Below are positions 17,441 through 26,283 of a stretch of 64,000 bases of DNA, one piece after another. Origin of the DNA: Pseudomonadota bacterium (GTDB lineage Bacteria; Pseudomonadota; Gammaproteobacteria; Steroidobacterales; Steroidobacteraceae); contig JAFEDS010000022.1 in NCBI GenBank assembly GCA_018241505.1, forward strand, positions 124,001-188,000, read 5' to 3'. The translations under genes were made by a program, and so were the position numbers. The notes under the pieces were generated by a model that ran no database searches, had not been told where the DNA came from, and saw only the letters and a list, made by a program, of their open reading frames with translations. Numbering within the stretch: position 1 is the stretch's first letter; each line of letters begins with the position of its first letter.

Positions 17441-18966
17441 TGCACATGATCGGGCGACTCGCACTGTGGTTCGCAGCGACCCTGGTTGTGGCGGCGCACT
17501 GTTGCGCCGCCGACCTGCGCAGTGACTGGATTTTCACTCCCAGTACCGAGTTCCCGCAGCTCACCACCCTCAGCATCGAGGGGCAGACCGGGTCGATCCG
17601 CTCCCTGTGGTATGGCGATCTGCCCCTGCTCAACCTGCATCGCGACGGCGAGCGGCTGATCTTCCAGATCGACAACGGCAACCCCCGGCTCGAGAAGCAC
17701 GACCTGACCCTGGCACCCACAGCCACCGGGTGGGTGTTGACGGGGCAGCTTTGGGACACCCAGCTCAATGTCACGGCTCGCAAAGCGGACCGCAGGGAAG
17801 TCGAGGCGCGCGCATTTCCGACGTATGCCCTGCCCCGCCTGCGTGATCTGCCCGACAACGGACTCGCGCGGACGCCGCCCATGGGCTGGAACAGTTGGAA
17901 CAAATTCGCCGAGCACATTGACGAAAAAACCCTACGCGAAGTGGCCGACAGCCTGGTCTCGACCGGGCTCAGGGACGCCGGTTACGTGTATGTCAACATC
18001 GACGATGGCTGGCAGGGAATCCGCGACGCCGGCGGCAAGCTACAACCCAACTCCCGGTTCCCCGACATGAAGAAGCTGGCCGACTACCTGCATTCCCGGG
18101 GTCTCAAGCTCGGTATTTACAGCTCGCCGGGCCCCAAGTCCTGCGCGGGTTACCCGGGGACTTACGGTCACGTAACGCAGGACGCCCAGACCTGGGCCGC
18201 CTGGGGTATCGACTATCTCAAGTACGATCTGTGCTCGGGTGAAGCCTTCTACCACACCTACGAAACGGTGCGAGCCACCTATCAGCAGATGGGTGCCGCC
18301 CTCCAGGCGACCGGCCGCCCGATTGTCTATAGCCTGTGCGAATACGGACGCTTCAACGTGGGCGCGTGGGGCCGCAAGGTCGGAGGCAACCTCTGGCGCA
18401 CTACTCGCGATATCTCGGACGACTTCCCGTCGATGGCAAAGAACGGTTTCGACCAGGCCGCGCCCGCGGAAAATGCCGGCCCCGGTGGCTGGAACGACCC
18501 CGACATGCTGGAGATCGGCAATGGAGGGATGACGGCGGAGGAATATCGTACGCACATGAGCCTGTGGTCGCTGCTCGCCGCGCCCCTGCTGCTCGGAAAT
18601 GACATTCGCAGCATCTCGCCGGAAACACTCGCCATCGTCGCCAACCCGGAAGTACTCGCCATCGACCAGGACCCTCTGGGTCGTCAGGCCCGCATGGCGC
18701 TGCGAAAGGCCGGCAGCGAGATCTGGATCAAGCCCCTGGCGGACGGCTCGAGCGCCGTGGGTCTATTCAACCGATCCACCAGCCCCGTGCAACTGTCCGT
18801 TGCCTGGAGCGAGCTCGGCATCGGGCCGCGACCTCGGGTGCGGGATTTGTGGCGGCATGTTGATTTGGAGAGCGCGGCAGACGGCGTGGCCACGGCTGTG
18901 CCCCCGCATGGTGTTGTTTTGCTCAAAGTGCGCCCCGCGGTCACTCCATCCCCATCGTCTCCTTGA
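17440..18966 (+). CDS. Glycoside hydrolase family 27 (alpha-galactosidase or beta-L-arabinopyranosidase)
   Basis: 508 residues with a signal peptide (1-24), then a roughly 120-residue beta-rich N-terminal region, then the GH27 barrel from PPMGWNSWN (about 147). The nucleophile is Asp263 (YLKYDLC) and the acid/base Asp324 (WRTTRDIS); NIDDGWQ and GGWNDPDMLE are also present. The ATG overlaps the receptor stop (TAATG), so receptor and enzyme are co-translated. GH27 members mostly cleave alpha-galactosides, some beta-L-arabinopyranosides. The extra N-terminal region is unusual for the family. The 3' end overlaps the convergent NTPase gene by 26 bp. Confidence 0.93.
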   Translation: MHMIGRLALWFAATLVVAAHCCAADLRSDWIFTPSTEFPQLTTLSIEGQTGSIRSLWYGDLPLLNLHRDGERLIFQIDNGNPRLEKHDLTLAPTATGWVLTGQLWDTQLNVTARKADRREVEARAFPTYALPRLRDLPDNGLARTPPMGWNSWNKFAEHIDEKTLREVADSLVSTGLRDAGYVYVNIDDGWQGIRDAGGKLQPNSRFPDMKKLADYLHSRGLKLGIYSSPGPKSCAGYPGTYGHVTQDAQTWAAWGIDYLKYDLCSGEAFYHTYETVRATYQQMGAALQATGRPIVYSLCEYGRFNVGAWGRKVGGNLWRTTRDISDDFPSMAKNGFDQAAPAENAGPGGWNDPDMLEIGNGGMTAEEYRTHMSLWSLLAAPLLLGNDIRSISPETLAIVANPEVLAIDQDPLGRQARMALRKAGSEIWIKPLADGSSAVGLFNRSTSPVQLSVAWSELGIGPRPRVRDLWRHVDLESAADGVATAVPPHGVVLLKVRPAVTPSPSSP

Positions 18967-21900
18967 TCTCCCGCTCCGCGCGATCGAGGCTCGCGGATAA
19001 CGCGGCCGAGCTCGTTCCAGCGGCACGCCGGGCCTCAATGGCTTGCAGCGCACGTTGCCCAACCGTTCGCACGCCGGCTTGATGCACCAGGGTGCGAACC
19101 AGCATATCTTCCAGGCTGAAATACGTTGCGGGATAGCGCGTCCACCCTTCCAACAGGACCAGTGCCTGAGACGCGAAGTCCGCTTTCGAGCCCTGATACC
19201 CCAGCAACTCCGCCAGGGATTGCAGCGCAGCCTCGGTCGGGTGCGCGGCAATCTCATCCGCCATTCTCATCACGGCGGGGTGCTCGAGAGTGCACAGCTC
19301 ACTGAGTCCTCGTGCAGCAATTTCGCCCAGTGGCCGCGATCCGCTCACACACCTGGCATACATCTCGATCCACTGCGTGGCAACCGCCGAGTCACGGATC
19401 AATGTCATTGCGCTCTTGAGGCGGCTGATGTTGAGCGGTGAGGCATCATTCCAGCCGCTGCCGGGCGCTGCGGGGCGCGCCCAGTGCTGTTGGATCCACT
19501 CCTGCAGACGGACCGGACATGCAATCGCGAGAATGGCGAGTACCCGGTCGAGCTGGCGCGTATGGGGTTGAAATCCCCATCGCAGTTGCGATCCGGAGGC
19601 TCGCATGAGAGACACCAGGCGGTTGGCGACCTGGGTAATCGACTCATCAGGCGGATGGCGGGTCGGCGGCAGAAGATGGGCTCCCAGGTGCTCGAAGCGT
19701 TCCAGCATCAGCTCCCACAGCGCGCCGTCCGCAGGGTGCCGCTCGATCGCGGCAAACACAGCTTCAAACACTTCCACGGGACCGCTGTCGCTGGCGTGCA
19801 GCAACGCCCGGGCGCAGTGGTACATAGTCTCCACTTGCGGTGAGTGCAGCGCGCGAACGAGCAGATTGCGTTCGCCTTCATTCAGCTCCTGCGGCATACC
19901 GAGAGCGCGCAACCAGACCTCTTCGAGGCGCGTACCCGGACGCACATGACGAGCTTCTTCAGAACGGCGGGCCCGATCTTGTTTGCCCAGCGCATCCAAC
20001 AGGGAAGGCAAGAGTGGGAACAGCGGGCCTTGCGCATCCGTCTCGTTGACGAATGACCACGCCGCGTCGGGATGGCGCCGTGCAAACTCGCCGATGACCG
20101 CACCGGCCTCGGCAAGCAGGGGCATGGGAGGAACCTGGTCGACGACAGTCCGCCAGAGCGTTCGCCACGAATCGTTGTCCGAAAGATGCGCATCCAGCGC
20201 GTCGAACAATTGCTGCGCCGATGCGGCGGAGTCCGACTCGCGAATTGCACCGAGCCCTTGGAAATACTCAACACGCGACGCCGCGGACACCTTCGTGTCC
20301 TCCGGCAGGACAGTTGCGACCGGCAGTTGCCGTGAGTGCAACGCCTTCCATAGCTGGTAGGCGTCCGTGGTCTGAATCGAGGTCAGGATTGCTTTGCCGG
20401 CGTCGTGCAGCGCATCCGACTCCTGCATCCACCAGTTCCAGCCACGCAGCTCGGCGGTCGCCCATACCGGCAGCTTGTTGGTTGACTTCGACACTTCACT
20501 GACGGCCTTGGAGAGCTTCTCGAGCTCGCGCACCAGCGGCGGGCGCCAACGATCGGCCTGCGCTTTGTCCAAAGCAACTTCGCTGTGCGCGTAGCGCTCG
20601 AGGGCTGCCAAAGCTACATACTGCACTGTGGATTCCGGACGCGCGACCGCACGCACGACCGTGTCGACAGCGACGTCTCGAACCTCCAGAACGTCCGCAG
20701 CCGGATCGGCCGCGAGCGTGAGAAACTGCGCACTGAGTGTAGATGCCAGCACGGCCGCCCCGATGTCCGGCTCGGACACCCAATTGCGCAACGTGTTCAC
20801 GACCACCCGCGCATGGGAAAGTCCGCCAATCTCGAATCGGCAATTCTCGCGAAGCAGCGCGAGAATGTGCTCTGAGCTGCGATCATCGCCGCGCGCGGCG
20901 CTGTACAGGTCGCGCCCCAACTGCAGGGCTACGGGAACAATGTCGGGTTGAATTTCACCGGCCCGCATCAAGAGACCGAGAACCACCCACTCGATGCTGT
21001 CGGTACCGCGCAGCTCCTCCTGTGGCGGCGCGCGGCGTAGCAGCCCACTCTTCTCCAACAGTCCGGCAAGCTCGAGTATCGTTTGCGGCCGCCGCGCCGC
21101 GAACGGCTCGCAGCCCTGCAGAAGCTTCAACACAGTCAACTTGTTATTGACCGTGCCGGTGCGCGCGCTGGACAACAGCAGGCCACTCACGAGGTCTGTG
21201 TTCTGGTCGACACCAAAGAGCTGGCCGATTTCGGCGCAGTTGGTGACGGTGGCCAGCGGCTGCAATTCAAACAGGCGTGTCAGCAACTGCTTGCTGTAGG
21301 CCGTGGGTTTGCCCTGGGAATCCAGGCAGGCTTCCTCGAGAAGCAGATCGCCCAGCAGATCGGGCATCGGTCGCATCAACCCCTGGCCGTCCTCCCGGAA
21401 CAACCCAGCGGCCAACATTCGTTGGATGAGCGTATCCACGCTCGCCGCGGCAAGTCCGCTCAGCTCGACTGCCAGATCGCGAGCCTCGCTGCGGTCCTTG
21501 GCGACGGGGACCAGAGCTGCGTAAACACCCAAGGCACGAGTCGCGGCTTCGATCGGACACACGCCCTCCACCACCGCCTTCAACGGTTGGCGGCACGCCC
21601 GGTCGCGCAGATCCTGGCGCTGGAAGCTCTGCGGTAATTTGGCCTCGTGCCTGAGCAAGTTGCAGATATGGACTGCCAGGAAAAACGACTGCCGCACAAA
21701 GCGCGCTATGGTGTCACGATGCAGTGGCGAGGACTTCGGCAAGAGTTGGTCAATGAGCGCTCGCACCAGCGCCGCGGGGGGCCGACCCAAATCCATTTCC
21801 TGGAGCGAGCCTGCGGCAAACGCGCTTTGCAGGACCCGATGCACGGACGCGCGGCCGGTTGACCGGCTGAGACACAGCAGGTGGAGCCCTGCGTCAGGCT

Positions 21901-22372
21901 GTCCAGCGCACGCCTCGGCCAGGACCTTCACCAGCTCCGGGCATTCGTGCGCGTCATCCACGACGAACACAATATTCTTCAGCCCGCCCAGCTCCCTCAG
22001 CCCCTCGCGCACCGCAGCATCCTGGTGGGGAACGAAAACCACCTGCCAGCGGTCACGCCGCTTTTCGAAGCGGCGTGCCAGCTCGAGGGCGAAGCGGCTC
22101 TTGCCGCAACCCGGCGGCGCCCAGACGAGCGAAGCCGGGCGGCCCGCCGCGACGGCCTGGATCAATTCGTCCTGGCGAGCCCCATCGCCTACCCAGGGAC
22201 CGCCGTGTTGCACGAGAGACTGGGCGGGCGCTGTGTAGTAGGTCTTCCAGTCCGCGAACCCGCGCCACTGCGGCTGTTTGCGGAACCAACTCCAGGGGGC
22301 GAGCACATTGACCCCCTTCAAACCTGAACCCAAATCAATATCGGTCTCCCGTTTGTCGCATTCGCTCTCCAC
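18941..22372 (-). CDS. Large P-loop NTPase with long alpha-helical C-terminal region (STAND-like), function unknown
   Basis: About 1143 residues. Walker A is APPGCGKSR (85-93) and Walker B is NIVFVVDDAHE (about 133-143); an LLCLSRSTGRAS segment near 160-175 may hold sensor residues. A winged-helix-like region follows (VDTLIQRMLAAGLFRED near 315). Residues from about 400 to the end are almost wholly helical, HEAT-repeat-like, with no enzymatic motif I recognise. No membrane segment or signal is seen. The architecture recalls STAND signalling ATPases, some of which act in anti-phage immunity, but no effector domain or partner gene is visible. The first codon appears to be GTG; a second GTG at 22306 has AAGGGGG just upstream and may be the true start. 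Confidence 0.7.
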   Translation of the reverse strand: MESECDKRETDIDLGSGLKGVNVLAPWSWFRKQPQWRGFADWKTYYTAPAQSLVQHGGPWVGDGARQDELIQAVAAGRPASLVWAPPGCGKSRFALELARRFEKRRDRWQVVFVPHQDAAVREGLRELGGLKNIVFVVDDAHECPELVKVLAEACAGQPDAGLHLLCLSRSTGRASVHRVLQSAFAAGSLQEMDLGRPPAALVRALIDQLLPKSSPLHRDTIARFVRQSFFLAVHICNLLRHEAKLPQSFQRQDLRDRACRQPLKAVVEGVCPIEAATRALGVYAALVPVAKDRSEARDLAVELSGLAAASVDTLIQRMLAAGLFREDGQGLMRPMPDLLGDLLLEEACLDSQGKPTAYSKQLLTRLFELQPLATVTNCAEIGQLFGVDQNTDLVSGLLLSSARTGTVNNKLTVLKLLQGCEPFAARRPQTILELAGLLEKSGLLRRAPPQEELRGTDSIEWVVLGLLMRAGEIQPDIVPVALQLGRDLYSAARGDDRSSEHILALLRENCRFEIGGLSHARVVVNTLRNWVSEPDIGAAVLASTLSAQFLTLAADPAADVLEVRDVAVDTVVRAVARPESTVQYVALAALERYAHSEVALDKAQADRWRPPLVRELEKLSKAVSEVSKSTNKLPVWATAELRGWNWWMQESDALHDAGKAILTSIQTTDAYQLWKALHSRQLPVATVLPEDTKVSAASRVEYFQGLGAIRESDSAASAQQLFDALDAHLSDNDSWRTLWRTVVDQVPPMPLLAEAGAVIGEFARRHPDAAWSFVNETDAQGPLFPLLPSLLDALGKQDRARRSEEARHVRPGTRLEEVWLRALGMPQELNEGERNLLVRALHSPQVETMYHCARALLHASDSGPVEVFEAVFAAIERHPADGALWELMLERFEHLGAHLLPPTRHPPDESITQVANRLVSLMRASGSQLRWGFQPHTRQLDRVLAILAIACPVRLQEWIQQHWARPAAPGSGWNDASPLNISRLKSAMTLIRDSAVATQWIEMYARCVSGSRPLGEIAARGLSELCTLEHPAVMRMADEIAAHPTEAALQSLAELLGYQGSKADFASQALVLLEGWTRYPATYFSLEDMLVRTLVHQAGVRTVGQRALQAIEARRAAGTSSAALSASLDRAEREIKETMGME

Positions 22373-22737
22373 CGCCAGGCCACAGCAGAGCTTGGGCCTG
22401 CGCTACCCTCGGGGGTGTTTATGTTACAGCGACCGCGCGCCCGCAACGACCCTGCCCGCAGTGCAAGAGGCAGTCCGCACCATCCGCGCGACGGCGGCGG
22501 CCGCGATTTCATGAACTGGTTCTCATAAGAGCCTGCTATTTGCGCGCACATTTCACGTAACGCGCACCCTGAGGCCACTTATGCTTGCACCGTGATATGG
22601 CATTCGCCGCCTGCATCCGCGGCGCATGACTCTTGGCCCAGGCCCCAGCCCCGCCTGGTTTCGAACTCTCTCATTCGACCTGGAGTCGCTGCGGATGCGT
22701 CATTCATTGAATTTTTCAGGCCTCGACGGCTGATCGC
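22373..22737. other. 365-bp gene-free spacer between divergent NTPase and fliM genes
   Basis: This stretch must contain the promoters of the large NTPase gene (minus strand) and of fliM (plus strand). I find no convincing sigma-70, sigma-54 or sigma-28 promoter, no strong hairpin and no RNA gene. A short open frame at 22592-22783 runs into fliM in another frame and looks fortuitous. Confidence 0.5.
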
Positions 22738-23814
22738 ATGTCAGGCCAGGACATACTCGGGCAAGACGAAATCGACGCGCTGATGAACGGCGTCGTCGGC
22801 GGGGATATTCCGACGGAGGCCCCGCCCCCCTCCAAGGACGAAGCGCGCAACTACGATTTCAACAACAACGTCCGGATCGTGCGCGGCCGCATGCCGACGC
22901 TCGAGATGATCAACGAGCGATTTGGCCGTCTGTTGCGCACGACCTTGTATAACCTGCTGCGCCAGACCGCCGTCATTTCTGTCGGCTCGGTTGAAATCCT
23001 GAAGTTCGCCGACTACGTGCGCAAGCTGCACCTGCCGACGAGCCTGAACCTGGTCAAGTTCAACCCCCTGCGCGGCACGGGGCTGGTGATCCTGGATCCC
23101 AAACTGGTGTTTGCGCTGGTCGATGTTTTCTTTGGCGGCCGCGGCCGGCACGCCAAGATCGAGGGCCGCGAGTTCACGGCGCTGGAGAACCGGGTCATCG
23201 GCACTTTATTGGAAGGCGCGTTCGGCGACCTGCACGAGGCGTGGTCACACATCGCGGATCTCAGCATTGAGAAGGTCGGCTCGGAGGTGAATCCGCACTT
23301 TGCCAATATCGTGAGCCCGTCCGAGATTGTGGTCGTCACGCGATTCAATGTGGATCTCGATGGCAATGGCGGCGATCTGCACATCGCAATGCCCTACGCA
23401 ATGATCGAGCCGCTGCGCGATGTGCTCGACTCGGGCATGCAAAGCGATCGTGTTGAGTACGATGACCGCTGGTCGCAGACCCTGCGCAACGAGGTCGGCG
23501 ATGCCGTGGTCGAGATCCGCGGCCTGCTGGGTCACAGCACCATCAGCCTGTCGGATTTGCTGAACCTCAAGGCCGGCGATGTGCTGTCCACCGACTTCAG
23601 CGGTCAACTCACCGTGTTCGCCGAGGACGTGCCCATGTTCAAGGCCGCCTTCGGCCTGTCACAGGGCCAACAGGCCCTCAAGATCCATGAATTCATACGC
23701 CGGCAGCGCCCCGCGGCAGCCGCGATTGCGGGCCTGCGCAAGGCCGGCGAAACCCACCCGAGCGAAGCGCCCCTGACAGCCCATGCGCCGAGGCCCATCA
23801 ACCGAGGATTATGA
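22738..23814 (+). CDS. fliM: Flagellar motor switch protein FliM
   Basis: 358 residues, the usual length. The N-terminal CheY-binding peptide is clear ([13 protein letters not shown], residues 6-18). The middle domain has the FliG-contacting region ([23 protein letters not shown]) and the C-terminal SpoA domain ([21 protein letters not shown] to about 310). FliM forms the cytoplasmic C-ring that reverses flagellar rotation when phospho-CheY binds. Usually fliM is followed by fliN in the fli export cluster; here it is followed by cheY and cheZ with overlapping codons. Confidence 0.97.
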   Translation: MSGQDILGQDEIDALMNGVVGGDIPTEAPPPSKDEARNYDFNNNVRIVRGRMPTLEMINERFGRLLRTTLYNLLRQTAVISVGSVEILKFADYVRKLHLPTSLNLVKFNPLRGTGLVILDPKLVFALVDVFFGGRGRHAKIEGREFTALENRVIGTLLEGAFGDLHEAWSHIADLSIEKVGSEVNPHFANIVSPSEIVVVTRFNVDLDGNGGDLHIAMPYAMIEPLRDVLDSGMQSDRVEYDDRWSQTLRNEVGDAVVEIRGLLGHSTISLSDLLNLKAGDVLSTDFSGQLTVFAEDVPMFKAAFGLSQGQQALKIHEFIRRQRPAAAAIAGLRKAGETHPSEAPLTAHAPRPINRGL

Positions 23815-24200
23815 TGAGTAGTGAACTGCGATTTCTGGTAGTCGATGATTTCTCCACCATGCGCCGGATCGTCAAGAACTTGTTGCAGGAGCTCGGCTAC
23901 GCGAATGTGCAGGAAGCGGATGACGGCAAGACGGCGCTGCCCATGTTGAAAGACGGGAACTTCGACTTTGTCATCACCGATTGGAACATGCCGCAGATGC
24001 CGGGCCTGGAATTGCTGAAGGCCGTGCGCGCCGACGAGAAGCTGAAGCACCTGCCGGTGCTGATGGTGACCGCGGAAGCCAAACGCGAGCAGATTGTCGA
24101 GGCGGCCCAAGCTGGCGTGAGCGGCTACGTAATCAAGCCGTTCACGGCGCAGACGCTGAGCGAGAAGCTCAACAAGATCCTCCAGGCGCGCAAAACCTGA
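23811..24200 (+). CDS. cheY: Chemotaxis response regulator CheY
   Basis: 129-residue stand-alone receiver domain. Conserved residues are Asp12/Asp13, phospho-acceptor Asp57 (ITDWNMPQ), Thr in VTAEA and Lys109-equivalent in YVIKPF. No output domain is present. It transmits the kinase CheA signal to FliM. The ATG overlaps the fliM stop by 4 bp (a second ATG follows directly), and its own stop overlaps the cheZ start, so the three switch proteins are likely made together. Confidence 0.96.
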   Translation: MMSSELRFLVVDDFSTMRRIVKNLLQELGYANVQEADDGKTALPMLKDGNFDFVITDWNMPQMPGLELLKAVRADEKLKHLPVLMVTAEAKREQIVEAAQAGVSGYVIKPFTAQTLSEKLNKILQARKT

Positions 24201-24838
24201 TGAGCACACCAGACGCCACCGCTGTGGAGCCCCTGTGGGAAGACCTGCGGGCTCTGAATCACAGCCTCCAGCGCACGCTGGATGAGTTTCGCAACAGCTT
24301 CCGCCAGGCAAGCTCCGCCGGGAAGGAGATCCCGGATGCGCGCGTGCGCCTGGATCACGTATTGAAACTGACTGAAGAAGCCGCGCACCGCACGTTGGAC
24401 CTCGTGGAGCGCTCCTGTCCGCTTGCCGATCGGGTAGCGGTCGATGCTGTTGGGCTCATTGAACCCATTCGCGAAGCTCGCGCGGCGTATCGGGGTACCG
24501 GGGTCGAAGCCCTGTTGGGACGGCTCGAGGACTACCTGACGAGCGTGCAGCGCGATGGCAGCCTGGTGCGGGCGAACCTCGCGGAAGTGTTGATGGCACA
24601 GAGCTATCAGGACCTGAGCGGCCAGATCATCCGCACCGTCATCAAGCTCGTTGTTGAGTTGGAACGCACGTTGTCGCGGTTCGCGGAGCTGAGCGGTGAG
24701 GGTGAAGCCGCCAAGGCCGCGGCATCCGCCCCGGTGTCGGATGGTCATGGGTTCGGGCCCGCCGTCCCGGGAGTCACCACGGGCGCGGTGGGCGTGCAGG
24801 AAGACGTGGACGACCTGTTGGCTCAGATGGGTATGTAG
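24200..24838 (+). CDS. cheZ: Chemotaxis phosphatase CheZ
   Basis: 212 residues, mainly helical. The phosphatase signature AQSYQDLSGQII (about 133-144) carries the catalytic glutamine region, on one arm of the long helical hairpin. The C-terminal peptide VDDLLAQMGM is the CheY-docking tail, separated by a flexible Ala/Gly/Pro linker. CheZ dephosphorylates CheY-P to reset the motor. The start ATG shares one base with the cheY stop. CheZ is largely confined to beta- and gammaproteobacteria, which supports the taxonomic reading. Confidence 0.95.
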   Translation: MSTPDATAVEPLWEDLRALNHSLQRTLDEFRNSFRQASSAGKEIPDARVRLDHVLKLTEEAAHRTLDLVERSCPLADRVAVDAVGLIEPIREARAAYRGTGVEALLGRLEDYLTSVQRDGSLVRANLAEVLMAQSYQDLSGQIIRTVIKLVVELERTLSRFAELSGEGEAAKAAASAPVSDGHGFGPAVPGVTTGAVGVQEDVDDLLAQMGM

Positions 24839-24881
24839 GCAACAGGTAACACAGACACTGTTCCCTCCACGTTGAGCGCCG

Positions 24882-24899
24882 CGACGGTGTCGCTCTTTG
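24882..24899 (+). terminator. Possible weak terminator after cheZ
   Basis: GCGAC and GTCGC form a 5-bp stem with a GGT loop (24882-24894), followed by TCTTT. The stem is short and the T-run brief, so the call is tentative. Confidence 0.3.
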
Positions 24900-24924
24900 A
24901 CCTGGTTTTCCGATAAACCGGGTA

Positions 24925-26178
24925 ATGAACCAATACAATCCCCCAATGCCCCTGGTCGCGGTCGACGCGGCCGCAACCGATGCCATCCCCGCCACGGACC
25001 GGCGCAAATATCGCCTGACGTCAATCGACATCGTGCGCGGGCTCGTCATTATCATAATGGCGCTGGATCACGTCCGCGATAACATGATGATCGCTTCCGT
25101 GCAGGATCCAACGGCGGACCCAACAGCCAGTCCGCTCCTGTTTGCAACGCGTTGGATCACGCACTTTTGTGCTCCGACTTTTGTGTTCCTCGCCGGAGTG
25201 AGCGCCGGCCTCATGTCTCGCCGCAAGAGTCCGGCGGAGTTGGCGCGCTTCCTGGCCCTGCGCGGTCTGTGGCTCATTCTGGTCGAAGTCCTGGTTATCT
25301 CCACCGCTGCCAGCTTCGCCCCGGGCGGAATCCCGCAGCTCGGCGGCCGCACCCTGGTCGGCTTGCAGGTGATCTGGGCCATCGGCGCCAGCATGATTGT
25401 GTTGTCGGGAACCCAGTTCCTGGGCCCCCGGGCGTGTTTTGCCATCGGCCTCCTGATCGTGTTTGGCCACAATGTACTGGATGCCGTGTGGCCGCCGGCG
25501 AGCATGACAGGCTCAACAGGGCCCCTGTGGGTGGTACTGCATGCGCGCCAATCGTACGCGGTTGGGCCATTCTGGATTTTCTTCTCCTACCCGCTGCTGC
25601 CGTGGATCGGAATCATGCTGCTGGGGTACGCGGCCGCCGGCCTGTTTCAGGCCGACGAGCCGCGGCGCAACCGCGGCCTGATCCGCATCGGCGCCGCGCT
25701 GGCCATTGGTTTTGTCATCCTGCGAGCGCTCAATATCTACGGCGACCCGCACGCGTGGCAGGTCTTGCCCGACAATTTGTCAGGCTCCCTCATGTCATTC
25801 CTGGCGGTAACCAAATATCCGCCGAGCCTGCTCTATACGCTGGCGACGTTGGGGCCGGCGGCGATTGTTTGCGGTTACGCCGACCGCCTGCCCGGCATGA
25901 TCCGCCATGTGTTGTTGCAATACGGACGGTCCCCCTTCGCCTTCTATGTGGCACACTTCTATCTGATTCACACACTGAGTGTCCTGCTCGGCATGGCGGA
26001 GGGCTTCCAGGCTCGGCAGATGTTCACTCACTATCGCTTCTACCCGAAGGGCTACGGTGTTGGGCTCGAGGGTGTCTACCTGTTCTGGATACTCGTGGTG
26101 GTGTTGCTATATCCGCTGTGTCGCTACGTAACCGCGGTGAAAGCGCGCCGCACGGACTGGTGGCTGAGCTTCCTGTGA
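24925..26178 (+). CDS. DUF1624 / heparan-alpha-glucosaminide N-acetyltransferase-like membrane protein
   Basis: 417 residues with about ten membrane helices. The N-terminal motif RLTSIDIVRGLVIIIMALDHVRD (from about residue 31) is diagnostic of the HGSNAT/DUF1624 acyltransferase group, with the conserved Asp-His. Later FYVAHFYLIHTLSVLLG is also typical. Such proteins move acyl groups from cytoplasmic acyl-CoA across the membrane onto sugars, though most bacterial members are untested. It is a single gene after cheZ. An alternative ATG at 24946 would shorten the N-terminus by 7 residues without affecting the motif. Confidence 0.85.
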   Translation: MNQYNPPMPLVAVDAAATDAIPATDRRKYRLTSIDIVRGLVIIIMALDHVRDNMMIASVQDPTADPTASPLLFATRWITHFCAPTFVFLAGVSAGLMSRRKSPAELARFLALRGLWLILVEVLVISTAASFAPGGIPQLGGRTLVGLQVIWAIGASMIVLSGTQFLGPRACFAIGLLIVFGHNVLDAVWPPASMTGSTGPLWVVLHARQSYAVGPFWIFFSYPLLPWIGIMLLGYAAAGLFQADEPRRNRGLIRIGAALAIGFVILRALNIYGDPHAWQVLPDNLSGSLMSFLAVTKYPPSLLYTLATLGPAAIVCGYADRLPGMIRHVLLQYGRSPFAFYVAHFYLIHTLSVLLGMAEGFQARQMFTHYRFYPKGYGVGLEGVYLFWILVVVLLYPLCRYVTAVKARRTDWWLSFL

Positions 26179-26283
26179 ACTGTCACGCTTGCGTTGCGGA
26201 ACAAAAGGGCTCGACATTGTAATTGCAGCTTCATACACCTGACCTAGCGTTGCTCCCTTCATTTAACACAGGGAGCTTCGTCA

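Noticed and set aside
18941-22372. Calling the large NTPase a confirmed anti-phage system
   Set aside because: No effector domain, partner gene, integrase or neighbouring defence gene is visible; only the NTPase core is supported.
22560-22620. Sigma-54 promoter for fliM
   Set aside because: GG and GC elements near here are 12 nt apart instead of 10, so the spacing does not fit.
22592-22783. Small open frame upstream of fliM as a possible leader peptide
   Set aside because: It ends inside fliM in another frame, shows no ribosome site and no similarity I can see.
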